From positions 3,596,001-3,660,000 of the forward strand of contig OZ251573.1 of NCBI GenBank assembly GCA_965243545.1: a DNA stretch of 64,000 nt, given 5' to 3'. Both the position numbers and the translations under genes were made by a program. How positions within the stretch are numbered: the stretch's first letter is position 1; every line of letters starts with the position of its first letter. The stretch is from CATQHW01 sp965243545. Lineage in GTDB: Bacteria > Spirochaetota > Spirochaetia > SZUA-6 > Bin103. The notes beneath the pieces were generated by a model. That model was not told the DNA's origin and did not search any database. It was given only the letters and a program-made list of their open reading frames with translations. Positions 53,350 through 61,091 of the stretch are shown in pieces.

Positions 53350-53399
53350 TGTGTCGTCATCACCGGGTCGACGGACCCGAACGGCAAGGATCGACCGAC

Positions 53400-53630
53400 A
53401 TGAATGACGACGAAGAAGCTCAGCGCCGCGAGGTGGCGCTGTTCCGCTACCGCTTGATCGCCGACCTGGCCCACCAGCCGCCCGGCGCGGCCGGGATCGG
53501 CGAGCAGTTGCGCGCGAAGGCCGCGCAGACCTACGACATTCCCGGCACGCTGCGCACCAGCGTGGCCGCCGAGACGCTGCGCGACTGGCTGCACGCCTAT
53601 CGTCTCGGCGGCTTCGATGCGCCGTACGCG
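53400..53630 (+). pseudogene. Three-gene transposon, transposase start, copy f
   Basis: Codons 1-75 match the full transposase to GGFDA, then change at about 53621 (gatgcgccgtacgcg). This is within a few bases of the breakpoints in copies b and e. Immediately downstream lies rearranged ATPase sequence. Confidence 0.8.
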
Positions 53631-53775
53631 GTGCGCGCGACACTTCGCCGTCACCGCCGAGCATCTGCAGACGGCCGTCGAAGCCGACCTGCTGTTCGCG
53701 TCCGCCGCACGCCAGGAAGCCGAAGCCGCCTGCAGCATTTGCTCGAACTGCGCGGCATCGGACTGCCGGCCAGCA
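53631..53775 (+). pseudogene. Scrambled ATPase fragment of the three-gene transposon
   Basis: Three pieces of the ATPase gene are joined: the start (cgacacttcgcc), then the 3' end (gagcatctgcagacggccg), then the 5' part again (gccgacctgctgttcgcg to the HLLELRGIGL codons). The two joints coincide with short shared sequences (tcgcc/tcacc and tcgaag). A one-base loss after gccgaag shifts the frame. Confidence 0.75.
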
Positions 53776-53794
53776 AGCGAGCAGGGCGTGGGCC

Positions 53795-54847
53795 TCAGTT
53801 GGGTTTGTCGGCGCCGGGGGCGCCGGCGTCCAGTTGCTGCTTGAGGCGCTCGAATTCGGACTCGTCGATGCTGGTCGCCTCCTCGATGGTCGACCACGGG
53901 ACATCGCGCTGCAGAAATCCTTCAATGGTGCGCAAGACGCCTTCCTGACGGCCTTCCTGACGGCCTTCCTGACGGCCTTCCTGACGGCCCTCCCGGCGGC
54001 CTCGCTCCTCTATCTGTTCCACGTAAGTCATCAGCTCTCCTCCACGACCGGGCACGTTGCGCCGCAACGCTGCCCTGAACGCTCGCAGCCCTTCCTCAGA
54101 CTGCGTCGCCAGCACGTACTCCACGTGCCGCGCCAGCACCTCCACCTCTCCATCCGGCGACACCTCCGCCATCAGCACCGCCGTCCTCTCTACCAACTCC
54201 GCGCCACCACGTACCCGCGCCAGCATCGCCATCTGCGTCAGCCGCGCCACCGCCGACCCCAACACCGCTTCCGGCCCTCCCGCCGTCTGGTCGATCAGCA
54301 GGTACTCGAACCGCGGCACCCACCGCCACTCCGCCGCCGCACCCTCCACCAGCTCCCGAAACTCCAGCTCCGGCGACCACCGCTTCCGTCCCTGATAGAA
54401 TACCAGCGGCACGATCAGCGGCAACTTCGTCTTCTTCCTGTTCTTGCGCGCCTCCTGCCACGTCATCCATAGCTGCAGGCAGTAGTTCAGCACCCGCAAC
54501 GCCATCCAGTAGCGCGGCGTGGATTGATGCTCCAGCAGTACGTACACCAGCGCCGGCTCCTCCGTCCCCTGCCGCTCCACCGAGAACACCAAGTCCGCCT
54601 CCCGGCCGCGCCAGTCGTCGCTCACGAAGCGGCCCGGCCAGTGGGTGAGCGTCGCCCACCGCAGGGAGCCGGCTACCGCCGGCGGCAGGTAGGGGCGCAA
54701 CAGGCCGGCGGCGTTGCCGGTATCGGAAAACACCCCGTAGAAGTACTTGTCGTGTATCCGGGTGATCCTCTCCTCTTCTTCGGGCGGCGCAGCTTCGTCC
54801 GGCGGCTGAGCGGAAGGCGGTTCGTCCGGTACCTGTTCGTCGGCCAT
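53795..54847 (-). CDS. Rpn family nuclease/putative transposase with GRQE repeats
   Basis: 350 residues from ATG 54847 (an upstream in-frame ATG at 54874 also exists). An acidic Pro/Glu-rich leader precedes IHDKYFYGVFSDTGNAAGLL, the usual Rpn opening. The catalytic region is READLVFSVERQ followed by LVYVLLEHQSTPRYWMALRV. The C-terminus has four RQEG units from a 12-base tandem repeat (ctgacggccttc on the plus strand, 53940-53990), then LRTIEGFLQRDVPWSTIEEA. Such repeats are usual in Rpn proteins and change length easily. Rpn proteins are DNases linked to recombination and, in some cases, phage defence. Confidence 0.85.
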   Translation of the reverse strand: MADEQVPDEPPSAQPPDEAAPPEEEERITRIHDKYFYGVFSDTGNAAGLLRPYLPPAVAGSLRWATLTHWPGRFVSDDWRGREADLVFSVERQGTEEPALVYVLLEHQSTPRYWMALRVLNYCLQLWMTWQEARKNRKKTKLPLIVPLVFYQGRKRWSPELEFRELVEGAAAEWRWVPRFEYLLIDQTAGGPEAVLGSAVARLTQMAMLARVRGGAELVERTAVLMAEVSPDGEVEVLARHVEYVLATQSEEGLRAFRAALRRNVPGRGGELMTYVEQIEERGRREGRQEGRQEGRQEGRQEGVLRTIEGFLQRDVPWSTIEEATSIDESEFERLKQQLDAGAPGADKPN

Positions 54848-54889
54848 GAGACTCACCGGCGACCGTAGCCGCACTCCAATCCCGCGTCA

Positions 54890-55195
54890 AGCGCCCGCAT
54901 TGCATCATCAAATCCACGCGAACGCAGGGCTGGTGGTGCATCACCGAAACATCCACCCGGCGCCAGAAGGCGGCCCTGCTCGACGAGTTCGTCCGGATGC
55001 ACGGCTGCACCCGCCACCACGCCGGCTGGGTGCTGCGCATGTGGGGCAAGACGGTCTTTGAGCGTCGTCGACGGCCAACTGGTCGCCGTCGTCGTCGTCG
55101 GTCGGCGCCGCCCGCGACGCCGTAGCGCCCGCCGCTACGATGAGCGCGTGGCAGCGGCGGTGCGCAGGGTCTGGAATCTGTTCGGCTGCTTGGGC
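54890..55195 (+). pseudogene. Integrase-core transposase remnant, copy 3
   Basis: Shares the leader (cgcattgcatcatcaaa) with copy 2, then RRQKAALLDEFVRMHGCTRH and GWVLRMWGKTVFER. A small insertion near 55065 shifts the frame, and the match ends at RVWNLFG. Block copy 2 of the long duplication starts 8 bases later. Confidence 0.75.
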
Positions 55196-55571
55196 TGCCC
55201 CCGCGGGAAGCCTGAGTCTTCCGTCGGTCCGACTGCGCCGCGCGCACCGCAGATCGTCGAGCGCCGCGCTGCATGGCGGCGCACGGCTCGGCTACGGGGC
55301 CGGTTCGAGACCGATCCATCCCGACTGCGCTGTCAACGCGCGTCGATGCGTCTGCCGGGTGACCGTTGAGCCCGGCGGCCAAGCGTGCCGGCGACACCCG
55401 GACCATGACGACGCACGGAGATCGGGCGCGCCACTTGATGCGCCGGCGTTGAAAGCGGCAGCGAACACGCGGCGTTGTCTGGTGTAGAGAGCGCTCCGTC
55501 CCCCGGCGCGGTGACACCGCGCGCGCGAACCGGTAGGATCGGGCCGCGGATCGGATGGCGCTCGGGGAGGA

Positions 55572-56066
55572 ATGGACCAGAATCTGATGGCGACCATCGG
55601 GGCGATCGTCGGCGGCACCATCCCGCTCGGCGCCGTCATGTTCGCGTTGATCCGGTGGATCGACGGCCGGCACCGCAAGGACATGGCCCTGCTCCGCGAG
55701 GAGACGAAGGCGGGCGAAGGCCGTCTTGAGGCGGCCATCGACAGGCTGCGGGAAGAGATGAGAGCGGGCGACAGCCGGCTCGAATCTCGTATTGACGGCG
55801 CGATCAGCGGGTTCCGTGAGGACGTGAAGGCGACCGAAGACCGGCTGCGGGCTGAGATGCAGGCGACCGAGGGCCGGCTCGACGCTCGTATCGACGGGCT
55901 GGAAGGCGGTGTCAAGGAAGCCAACGAGCGTCTGGTCAACGTCGGGCATCGGCTGTCGAAGGTCGAGGGCGTGATCGCAGGAGCATTGATGAATGCCGGA
56001 GCGCCGGACCGCATGCCGGTGCATGACCGCCGCCAAGTGCGCGAAACTCGGAAGGGAGCGGCGTAA
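55572..56066 (+). CDS. Small membrane-anchored coiled-coil protein, copy 2
   Basis: 164 residues, differing from the product at 15339-15833 at only a few positions (for example Ile to Leu near residue 51 and three changes in the last 20 residues). The single N-terminal transmembrane helix and the coiled coil are conserved. In this copy three bases between GGGGAGGA and the ATG are missing, so the ribosome site almost touches the start codon and translation may be weaker. An 8-bp palindrome precedes it, as in copy 1. Confidence 0.65.
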   Translation: MDQNLMATIGAIVGGTIPLGAVMFALIRWIDGRHRKDMALLREETKAGEGRLEAAIDRLREEMRAGDSRLESRIDGAISGFREDVKATEDRLRAEMQATEGRLDARIDGLEGGVKEANERLVNVGHRLSKVEGVIAGALMNAGAPDRMPVHDRRQVRETRKGAA

Positions 56067-56204
56067 ACTGCCGGCCGGGCGCTGTCAGACCGGGCTGATG
56101 GGCCGGCGCTGAAGCGGCGCAGGCGGTGCGCGAGACAGCCGTCGAGTTTAGCCGCGTTACCAGGCCGCCCAAGGTGATGGCGCACGACCACGCGCTGCGG
56201 CAAG

Positions 56205-56660
56205 AACGTGCGGCTGCAGCACCTGACGCCGGTCCCGTGCGGCGCGTCGCTGGCGCAGATCGCGGGACGGCTGGTGGAGGGCCTGGACGCCGCGGCGGCT
56301 ACCCGCCGCATTCGGCAGGGCGGCGCCGTGGCGGAGCGCTTCCGGGAGGAGCGGGCTGCGTTGCGCGCGCTGCCGGAGCGTTCGTTCGAGGCCCAAGCAG
56401 CCGCGCGGCGCTCGGACGGTCCGGTACCAGCACTACCTGGATGAACTGGCGGCCAAGCCGCAGGCGGTCCGCCAGGTGGCCCCAGAACTGATGGCCGAGT
56501 TGGGCGCGCCCTACGAGCAGTTGTGGCGGCTGCTGAGCACCCGGTACGGGGAGTTGGAGGCGGCGCGGGTGTGGCCAAGCTGGTCGGTGCCATCGTCGAG
56601 CATGGCGAGCACCTGGTGGCCGAGACGTTCAGCGCGGCGCTGACCACGCGGTAGCGCCGG
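56205..56660 (+). pseudogene. IS21 istA remnant, second relic
   Basis: Begins with the KNVRLQHLTPVPCGASLAQI codons of IstA, loses about 150 bases after LPERSFEA, and continues with DELAAKPQAVRQVAPELMAE in another frame to TRYGELEAARV. It is interrupted by further small lesions and ends at the joint with istB. Confidence 0.78.
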
Positions 56661-57190
56661 AACTGCTGGAACACGAGGTGCGCGCCCGCGATGCGAGCGC
56701 CGCTGCGCGGCGGCTGCGCGAGGCGCACTTCCCGGACGTGAAGACCTTGGCGCAGATCGACTGGGATCAGATGCAGGGGGTCAGCAAGCGGCAGATCATC
56801 GAACTGGCGTCCTGCCGGTTCATCAACCGCCCCGAAGACGTGGTGATCGCCGGTCCCATCGGCACCGGCAAGTCGCATCTGGCTATCGCGCTCGGCGTGG
56901 AAGCTGCCAGACGCCGATTCCGGGTCCGGTTCGTCAAAGCCCACGATCTGGCGCGGCAACTGCCGGAGGCGCGCGATGACCGCGAACTGGGAACTGGGGC
57001 GGCTGCAGCTGCGGCTGCGCCGGTTCGACCTGCTGATCATCGACGAACTCGGGAGTGGCTCGATCATCTGCCGGACTCCCTCCGGGAGTCCGCGCTCGCC
57101 GACAAGCTGGAGGCGATCTGCGGTCTGGACCTCGACGAACGGACAGCGTGGAACCGCCGCTCGGATACGGACGCGACTGACGTTGCGGCG
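56661..57190 (+). pseudogene. IS21 istB fused to the third gene by deletion
   Basis: From LLEHEVRARDASAAARRLRE this follows IstB with Walker A GPIGTGKSHLAIALG intact to HDLARQLPEARDDRELG. A frameshift occurs, and shortly after DELG (57049) the sequence jumps into the third IS21 gene (WLDHLPDSLRESALADKLEA). The start, Walker B context and end of istB are missing. Bases 57191-57329 are the IS21 right-end region, with no gene. Confidence 0.78.
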
Positions 57191-57329
57191 CCCCCGCTCT
57201 CCTGACTTCCCGCCCGATCCTGCCCGCGGCCGTCCCGCCCCGCCATACCAGCCGCCGCACCGCCGCCAAGCTGCCCAAGCGCCGATCGACTCCCCGGCCC
57301 CCCTTCCCTTTGGCCGCCACCTCCGCTAC

Positions 57330-57488
57330 GATCACGGCGCGGGCGGCGGCCAGCGGGCGTCGCGCCCACCACAGATGTAGGGTACTGGGGTGCCCGTGCC
57401 GGATCGACTTCTCTCGCGCCGCGGCGGCGTTGATCGCATCCAGCGGCAACGCCACCTCGATCAGCTTCTTACGGAGATGCTGCGTCAT
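57330..57488 (-). pseudogene. DUF1156 DNA methylase, first 53 codons only
   Basis: The ATG at 57488 overlaps the stop of the TOPRIM-like gene (ATGA). The product begins MTQHLRKKLIEVALPLDAIN and continues AREKSIRHGHPSTLHLWWAR then RPLAAARAVIV, the highly conserved start of DUF1156 proteins, which are large DNA-methyltransferase-like enzymes. At 57329 it runs into IS21 relic DNA, so more than 90 percent of the gene is lost. Its coupling shows that the ATPase and TOPRIM-like genes once belonged to an operon with a modification enzyme. Confidence 0.75.
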
Positions 57489-58066
57489 TCCGAACGTGCC
57501 GCACCGGTCAGATCATCCACGAACCACCTGAGTGTCATCGGCCAATCATCGTTCTCTTGCATCTGATCGATCAGGCTGCTCGCAAGAGCCTGCGCTTTCT
57601 CCGCGACGCGCCGCGAAGGATTACCGAACAGCTCGCGCTTGAGCGTCCACCGGTCCATATCCTCTCGTTTGCGACCCGATTGGTTATCACGGGCCCAGGA
57701 AAGCCACGCTTCCGTAGCCTGCTTCGGCGTCATCAGTACGACTTTCAATCGGGACGGTAGCCGCGAATGCCGCAGGTCGTCAAGCGTTGAGTCTACCTTC
57801 GACTTGATAGCAAACCATCGATTACTCTGGCGCGGATGCGTAGAGCCGGTTGGTAAAGTGTCGTCCATGTCGAAGTGCACGACCAGCAGGTCGTAGTACC
57901 CGAAATGGCCCGCTCGCACGAAATCGGATGCCAGACGCCGGATGGCGGTAATTCCACGCACCGTCAGTTTCTTTGGAACGATCTCGACTTGCTCCACATA
58001 GTTCTCGATCAAGCAGCGTGCAACTACTTCGTCACTCGGTCCCTCGGCCGCGAGAAGAATCCGCAC
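57485..58066 (-). CDS. TOPRIM-like nuclease candidate, partner of the AAA ATPase
   Basis: 193 residues from GTG 58066, two bases after the ATPase stop. It begins VRILLAAEGPSDEVVARCLI, where Glu8 and Asp12 correspond to the TOPRIM E...D site. LLVVHFDMDDTLP supplies a DxD motif, and a helical C-terminal half follows. This is the layout of DUF4276-like proteins. The spacing and shared strand with the upstream ATPase suggest a two-component OLD-like system, originally followed by the DUF1156 methylase. Confidence 0.73.
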   Translation of the reverse strand: MRILLAAEGPSDEVVARCLIENYVEQVEIVPKKLTVRGITAIRRLASDFVRAGHFGYYDLLVVHFDMDDTLPTGSTHPRQSNRWFAIKSKVDSTLDDLRHSRLPSRLKVVLMTPKQATEAWLSWARDNQSGRKREDMDRWTLKRELFGNPSRRVAEKAQALASSLIDQMQENDDWPMTLRWFVDDLTGAARSE

Positions 58067-58068
58067 TG

Positions 58069-59175
58069 CTATGCGATCAGATCGTCCAATAGACCGGATT
58101 CCCAAAGCTCTCCGACCAAGGATTCGGGCGCGGCAGTTCCCAGTTTTTCCTCTGCTATGTCGAGCAGTGGCTTGACAACCGTACCGCCTCGCGGAACCCG
58201 CGTGACGACGCGGACCTCACTGAGTCGATCTTCGAGTTTGTTCAGAAACGAGGGACTGTGCGTAGTGACGACGATCTGGATCGGGCCTCGCCCTTCGATG
58301 CCATCATAGGCCGCTTCGGTAAGCAGCTCGATCACCTCCGCATATCGCGAATGATTGAAGCCACGATCGATCTCCTCGATAGCGATAGCCGCGCCGGGAC
58401 TAGTGCGGTACAACACGCACAGCAGACCCATCAGCTGACGATCTCCCCACGAAAGATGCACCGCCGGGAAAGCGTACTCTTGTCCTTTGTCGCGTAATCC
58501 CCAGAACACCTTCCCGGCCGCCGCCCACACGTCGATGCTTTCCGTCTCGGATCGAAACTTTCTAAACCGTTTTTCCAGATTCAAAAAGGTCTCCGGTTCT
58601 GATTCTTTCAGATTTGCCAACACGCCCGCGATGCCGAATCCTTCTCTGGACACATAATTGTGTTCAGGTTCATTTGGCTGTTCAATATTCCGGGGATTGA
58701 GTTCGTAGCTGACGACAGACTTGAGCGCTTGAGCGACGCGCTCGATCTCAGGCTTGTCGACATCTTTGCCCGGATTCAAGATGGTTCCGGATTGAGGCTG
58801 ATTGTGGGGACCGCGAAACGCGATCGCTCGATTGTCTGCGAGATGCGTGAGCCGCTCTTCGGTGACCAGCGGCTCTCGCTCCTTCTCGCTGAGACCGAGT
58901 GAGTAGGTGTAGCTATCGCCGGTCGCCACTTGCACTTCGAATTTGACGGTCGGGACCCAGCCGATTCCCTTCGTGCGCTGCCAACTGAGCGCCCAGGGCG
59001 GCGGCCCGAACGCGCGGTCGACGCCGCCCCGCGCGAAGTTGCCGAGCAACTGCAGACTATCGAGGATGGTCGTTTTCCCCGCGCCGTTCCTTCCGATCAT
59101 GATCGTCAGGGGATCGAATCGGATCTCCGTATCGACGAGAGTCCTGAACCCGTGAACCTTGAGTCGCTCTAGCAT
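58069..59175 (-). CDS. AAA_21-type ATPase (OLD/RecF-like)
   Basis: 368 residues from ATG 59175. It starts MLERLKVHGFRTLVDTEIRF with Walker A GRNGAGKTT at 29-37. HLSWGDRQLMGLLCVLY is the signature-like helix, AIAIEEIDRGFNHSRYAEVI holds Walker B, and IQIVVTTHSPSF is the H-loop. It has no TOPRIM domain of its own; the next gene supplies one. It starts 15 bases after the stop of the secreted propeller gene, so read-through transcription from there is possible. Confidence 0.83.
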   Translation of the reverse strand: MLERLKVHGFRTLVDTEIRFDPLTIMIGRNGAGKTTILDSLQLLGNFARGGVDRAFGPPPWALSWQRTKGIGWVPTVKFEVQVATGDSYTYSLGLSEKEREPLVTEERLTHLADNRAIAFRGPHNQPQSGTILNPGKDVDKPEIERVAQALKSVVSYELNPRNIEQPNEPEHNYVSREGFGIAGVLANLKESEPETFLNLEKRFRKFRSETESIDVWAAAGKVFWGLRDKGQEYAFPAVHLSWGDRQLMGLLCVLYRTSPGAAIAIEEIDRGFNHSRYAEVIELLTEAAYDGIEGRGPIQIVVTTHSPSFLNKLEDRLSEVRVVTRVPRGGTVVKPLLDIAEEKLGTAAPESLVGELWESGLLDDLIA

Positions 59176-59190
59176 GTTCGCCTCAAGTGA

Positions 59191-61032
59191 TCACCGTATC
59201 GAGACGATAGTGCCGTCGCGCCCTACCGCGATGAAGCGGGACCCGGTCCAGGCGACGCTCAGGAGCGGGGTGGGAACGAGCGGGCCGGTCGCCTGCTTCC
59301 AGTCGATGCCGTCCGCGCTGCGCAGGACCACGGCGCCGGTGAATTCGCCGTCACCGTCCTCGGCGTCGCCGACCGCGACGAAGCGGTCACCGTTCCAGGC
59401 CACGTCGTAGAGGAAGTGCGACACCGGGGCGGTGGCGGCGGTCCAGGCGATCCCGTCACCGCTGCGCAGGATCGTTCCGCCTTCGCCGACCGCGACGAAC
59501 TGCGAGCCGCTCCAAACCAGGCCGTCGAGGATGCGCTCGGTCGGGCTCTCCGCGGCCGTCCAGTCGATGCCGTCGCCGCCGTAGACGATCGAACCGTCAA
59601 ACCCGACCGCCACGAAGCGGGAGCCGCTCCACTCCACGTCGGCAAGGTGGCTGCCGGCCGGGTTGGCCGTTGCGGTCCAGTCGATGCCGTCGTCGCTGTA
59701 GGCGATGATGCCGCCGCCGTCTCCCCAGTTCCCTCCCACGGCGACGAACCGGGAGCCGTCCGTGGCGACGCCCTGCAGCGGGGCTGACGACTCGGGGCCG
59801 GATGCCAGCTTCCAGTCGATCCCGTCGCTGCCGTACAGAATGGTGCTCCCGCGCCGCCAGTAGCCGCCGACCGCCACCAGCCGGGAGCCGTTCCCGGCCA
59901 CGCCGAACAGGCGGTCGGCGGTCGGGCTGGCCGCCGCGCGCCACTCGCTGCCGTCGCCGCTGTAGGCGATCGAGCCGTCGAACCCGACCGCGACCAGGCG
60001 CGAACCGGTCCAGGCGACCGCTTCCGGCAGGTCGGCGACCGGCCTGGGCGCCGCCGTCCAGTCGCGGCCGTCGCCGCTGCGCAGAATGGTGCTGCCCATC
60101 CCCACCGCCACGAACCGGGAACCGCTCCGGGCGACGCCCCACAGATGGTTCGTGGTGGGAACGGCCGCGGCCGTCCACCGGATCCCGTGTTCCGAGTACA
60201 GGGCCGTGCCGTCGAACCCCACCGCTACCGAGCCAACGCCGGACCCGCCGGAGGCGGCGCCGTACAGCCAGCCGGAGACCGGCGTGGGCAGCTCCAACCA
60301 GTCGACCCCGTCCAGGCTGTACAGGATCACGCCATCGGTCCCCAGTGCGATGAAGCGGTCGCCGGCCCACGCCACGCTGTTGAGCCGCGCCGCGGTGGGA
60401 TTGTCCTCTATGCTCCAGTCGATTCCGTCGCCGCTCCGCGCGACCACGCCGTCCACGCCGACCGCGACGAAGCGCCCGCCATCTTGGCGCACGCCGCCAT
60501 AGGCGACCCCGCGCAGATCGCGTTCCACCGGACTGGCCGCCGCGGTCCAGTTCCGGCCGTCGCCGTACAGAATCGCCCCGCCGGAGCCGACCGCGACGAA
60601 GCGCCCGCCATCCTGGCCGACGGGGCCGTAGGCGACGGCCCGCAGACTGCTTGTGGTCGGGGCGGCGGCCGCCGTCCAGTCCGCCCCGTCGTCGCTGCGC
60701 AGCGTCACGCCCCGGTCGCCCACCGCCACAAAGCGCCCGCCTTCCCCGGAGGCCCCGCCCCAGGCTACGCCGCTCAGCGTTTCATGGACCGGCGCCGCCG
60801 CCGTGGTCCAGTCGATCCCGTCGTCGCTGTACCTGACCGCGCCGAAGGAGCCGACCGCGACGAAGCGGGAGCCGCTGAAGGCAACCTCCCGGTAGTGGGA
60901 CGACGGGCCGTCCCGCACGACCGTCCATTCCAGCCCGGCCGATTCCTCGCCGGTGTCCGCCTGCGCGGCGGCGGCAGCAGCCGCCATCGCCATGATCACG
61001 TAGAGCACGATCCACGAATTGACGCGGCGCAT
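59191..61032 (-). CDS. Secreted beta-propeller protein with 14 repeats
   Basis: 613 residues from ATG 61032, which gives a clean signal peptide: MRR, then a hydrophobic stretch WIVLYVIMAMAAAAAAAQA and a likely cleavage after AQA. The mature protein consists of 14 repeats of about 40 residues with the pattern GSRFVAVG, then SxDGIDWTAA. This resembles BNR/Ycf48-like propeller blades, and 14 could form two seven-bladed propellers. Some copies are shortened or changed (GVGSVAVGF, GDRFIALGT). It is probably an exported binding or scaffold protein. No catalytic residues are evident. The repeats are similar at DNA level, so copy number may vary. Confidence 0.78.
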   Translation of the reverse strand: MRRVNSWIVLYVIMAMAAAAAAAQADTGEESAGLEWTVVRDGPSSHYREVAFSGSRFVAVGSFGAVRYSDDGIDWTTAAAPVHETLSGVAWGGASGEGGRFVAVGDRGVTLRSDDGADWTAAAAPTTSSLRAVAYGPVGQDGGRFVAVGSGGAILYGDGRNWTAAASPVERDLRGVAYGGVRQDGGRFVAVGVDGVVARSGDGIDWSIEDNPTAARLNSVAWAGDRFIALGTDGVILYSLDGVDWLELPTPVSGWLYGAASGGSGVGSVAVGFDGTALYSEHGIRWTAAAVPTTNHLWGVARSGSRFVAVGMGSTILRSGDGRDWTAAPRPVADLPEAVAWTGSRLVAVGFDGSIAYSGDGSEWRAAASPTADRLFGVAGNGSRLVAVGGYWRRGSTILYGSDGIDWKLASGPESSAPLQGVATDGSRFVAVGGNWGDGGGIIAYSDDGIDWTATANPAGSHLADVEWSGSRFVAVGFDGSIVYGGDGIDWTAAESPTERILDGLVWSGSQFVAVGEGGTILRSGDGIAWTAATAPVSHFLYDVAWNGDRFVAVGDAEDGDGEFTGAVVLRSADGIDWKQATGPLVPTPLLSVAWTGSRFIAVGRDGTIVSIR

Positions 61033-61091
61033 GACCGCTGTGTACCGAGGCGGGGGCGCCGGTGTCAATTCGCCCAACGTGCGTAACGGTT

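Larger units (their letters stand above)
55203..56660 (+). repeat. Long duplicated block, copy 2 (partner at 14972-16677)
   Basis: Near-identical to the first block from cgggaagcctgag to the istA relic, and includes a complete copy of the coiled-coil gene. It differs by a deletion within istA around 56395, where about 150 bases present in copy 1 are missing. Confidence 0.8.

Noticed and set aside
53935..53995. 12-base direct repeats considered as a CRISPR-like array
   Set aside because: There are no spacers. The units are contiguous in-frame codons for RQEG in the Rpn gene.
54096..56036. A 646-codon minus-strand frame crossing the Rpn gene and the coiled-coil gene
   Set aside because: It spans two opposite genes and a transposase relic in mixed composition. 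Both opposite genes have recognisable motifs.
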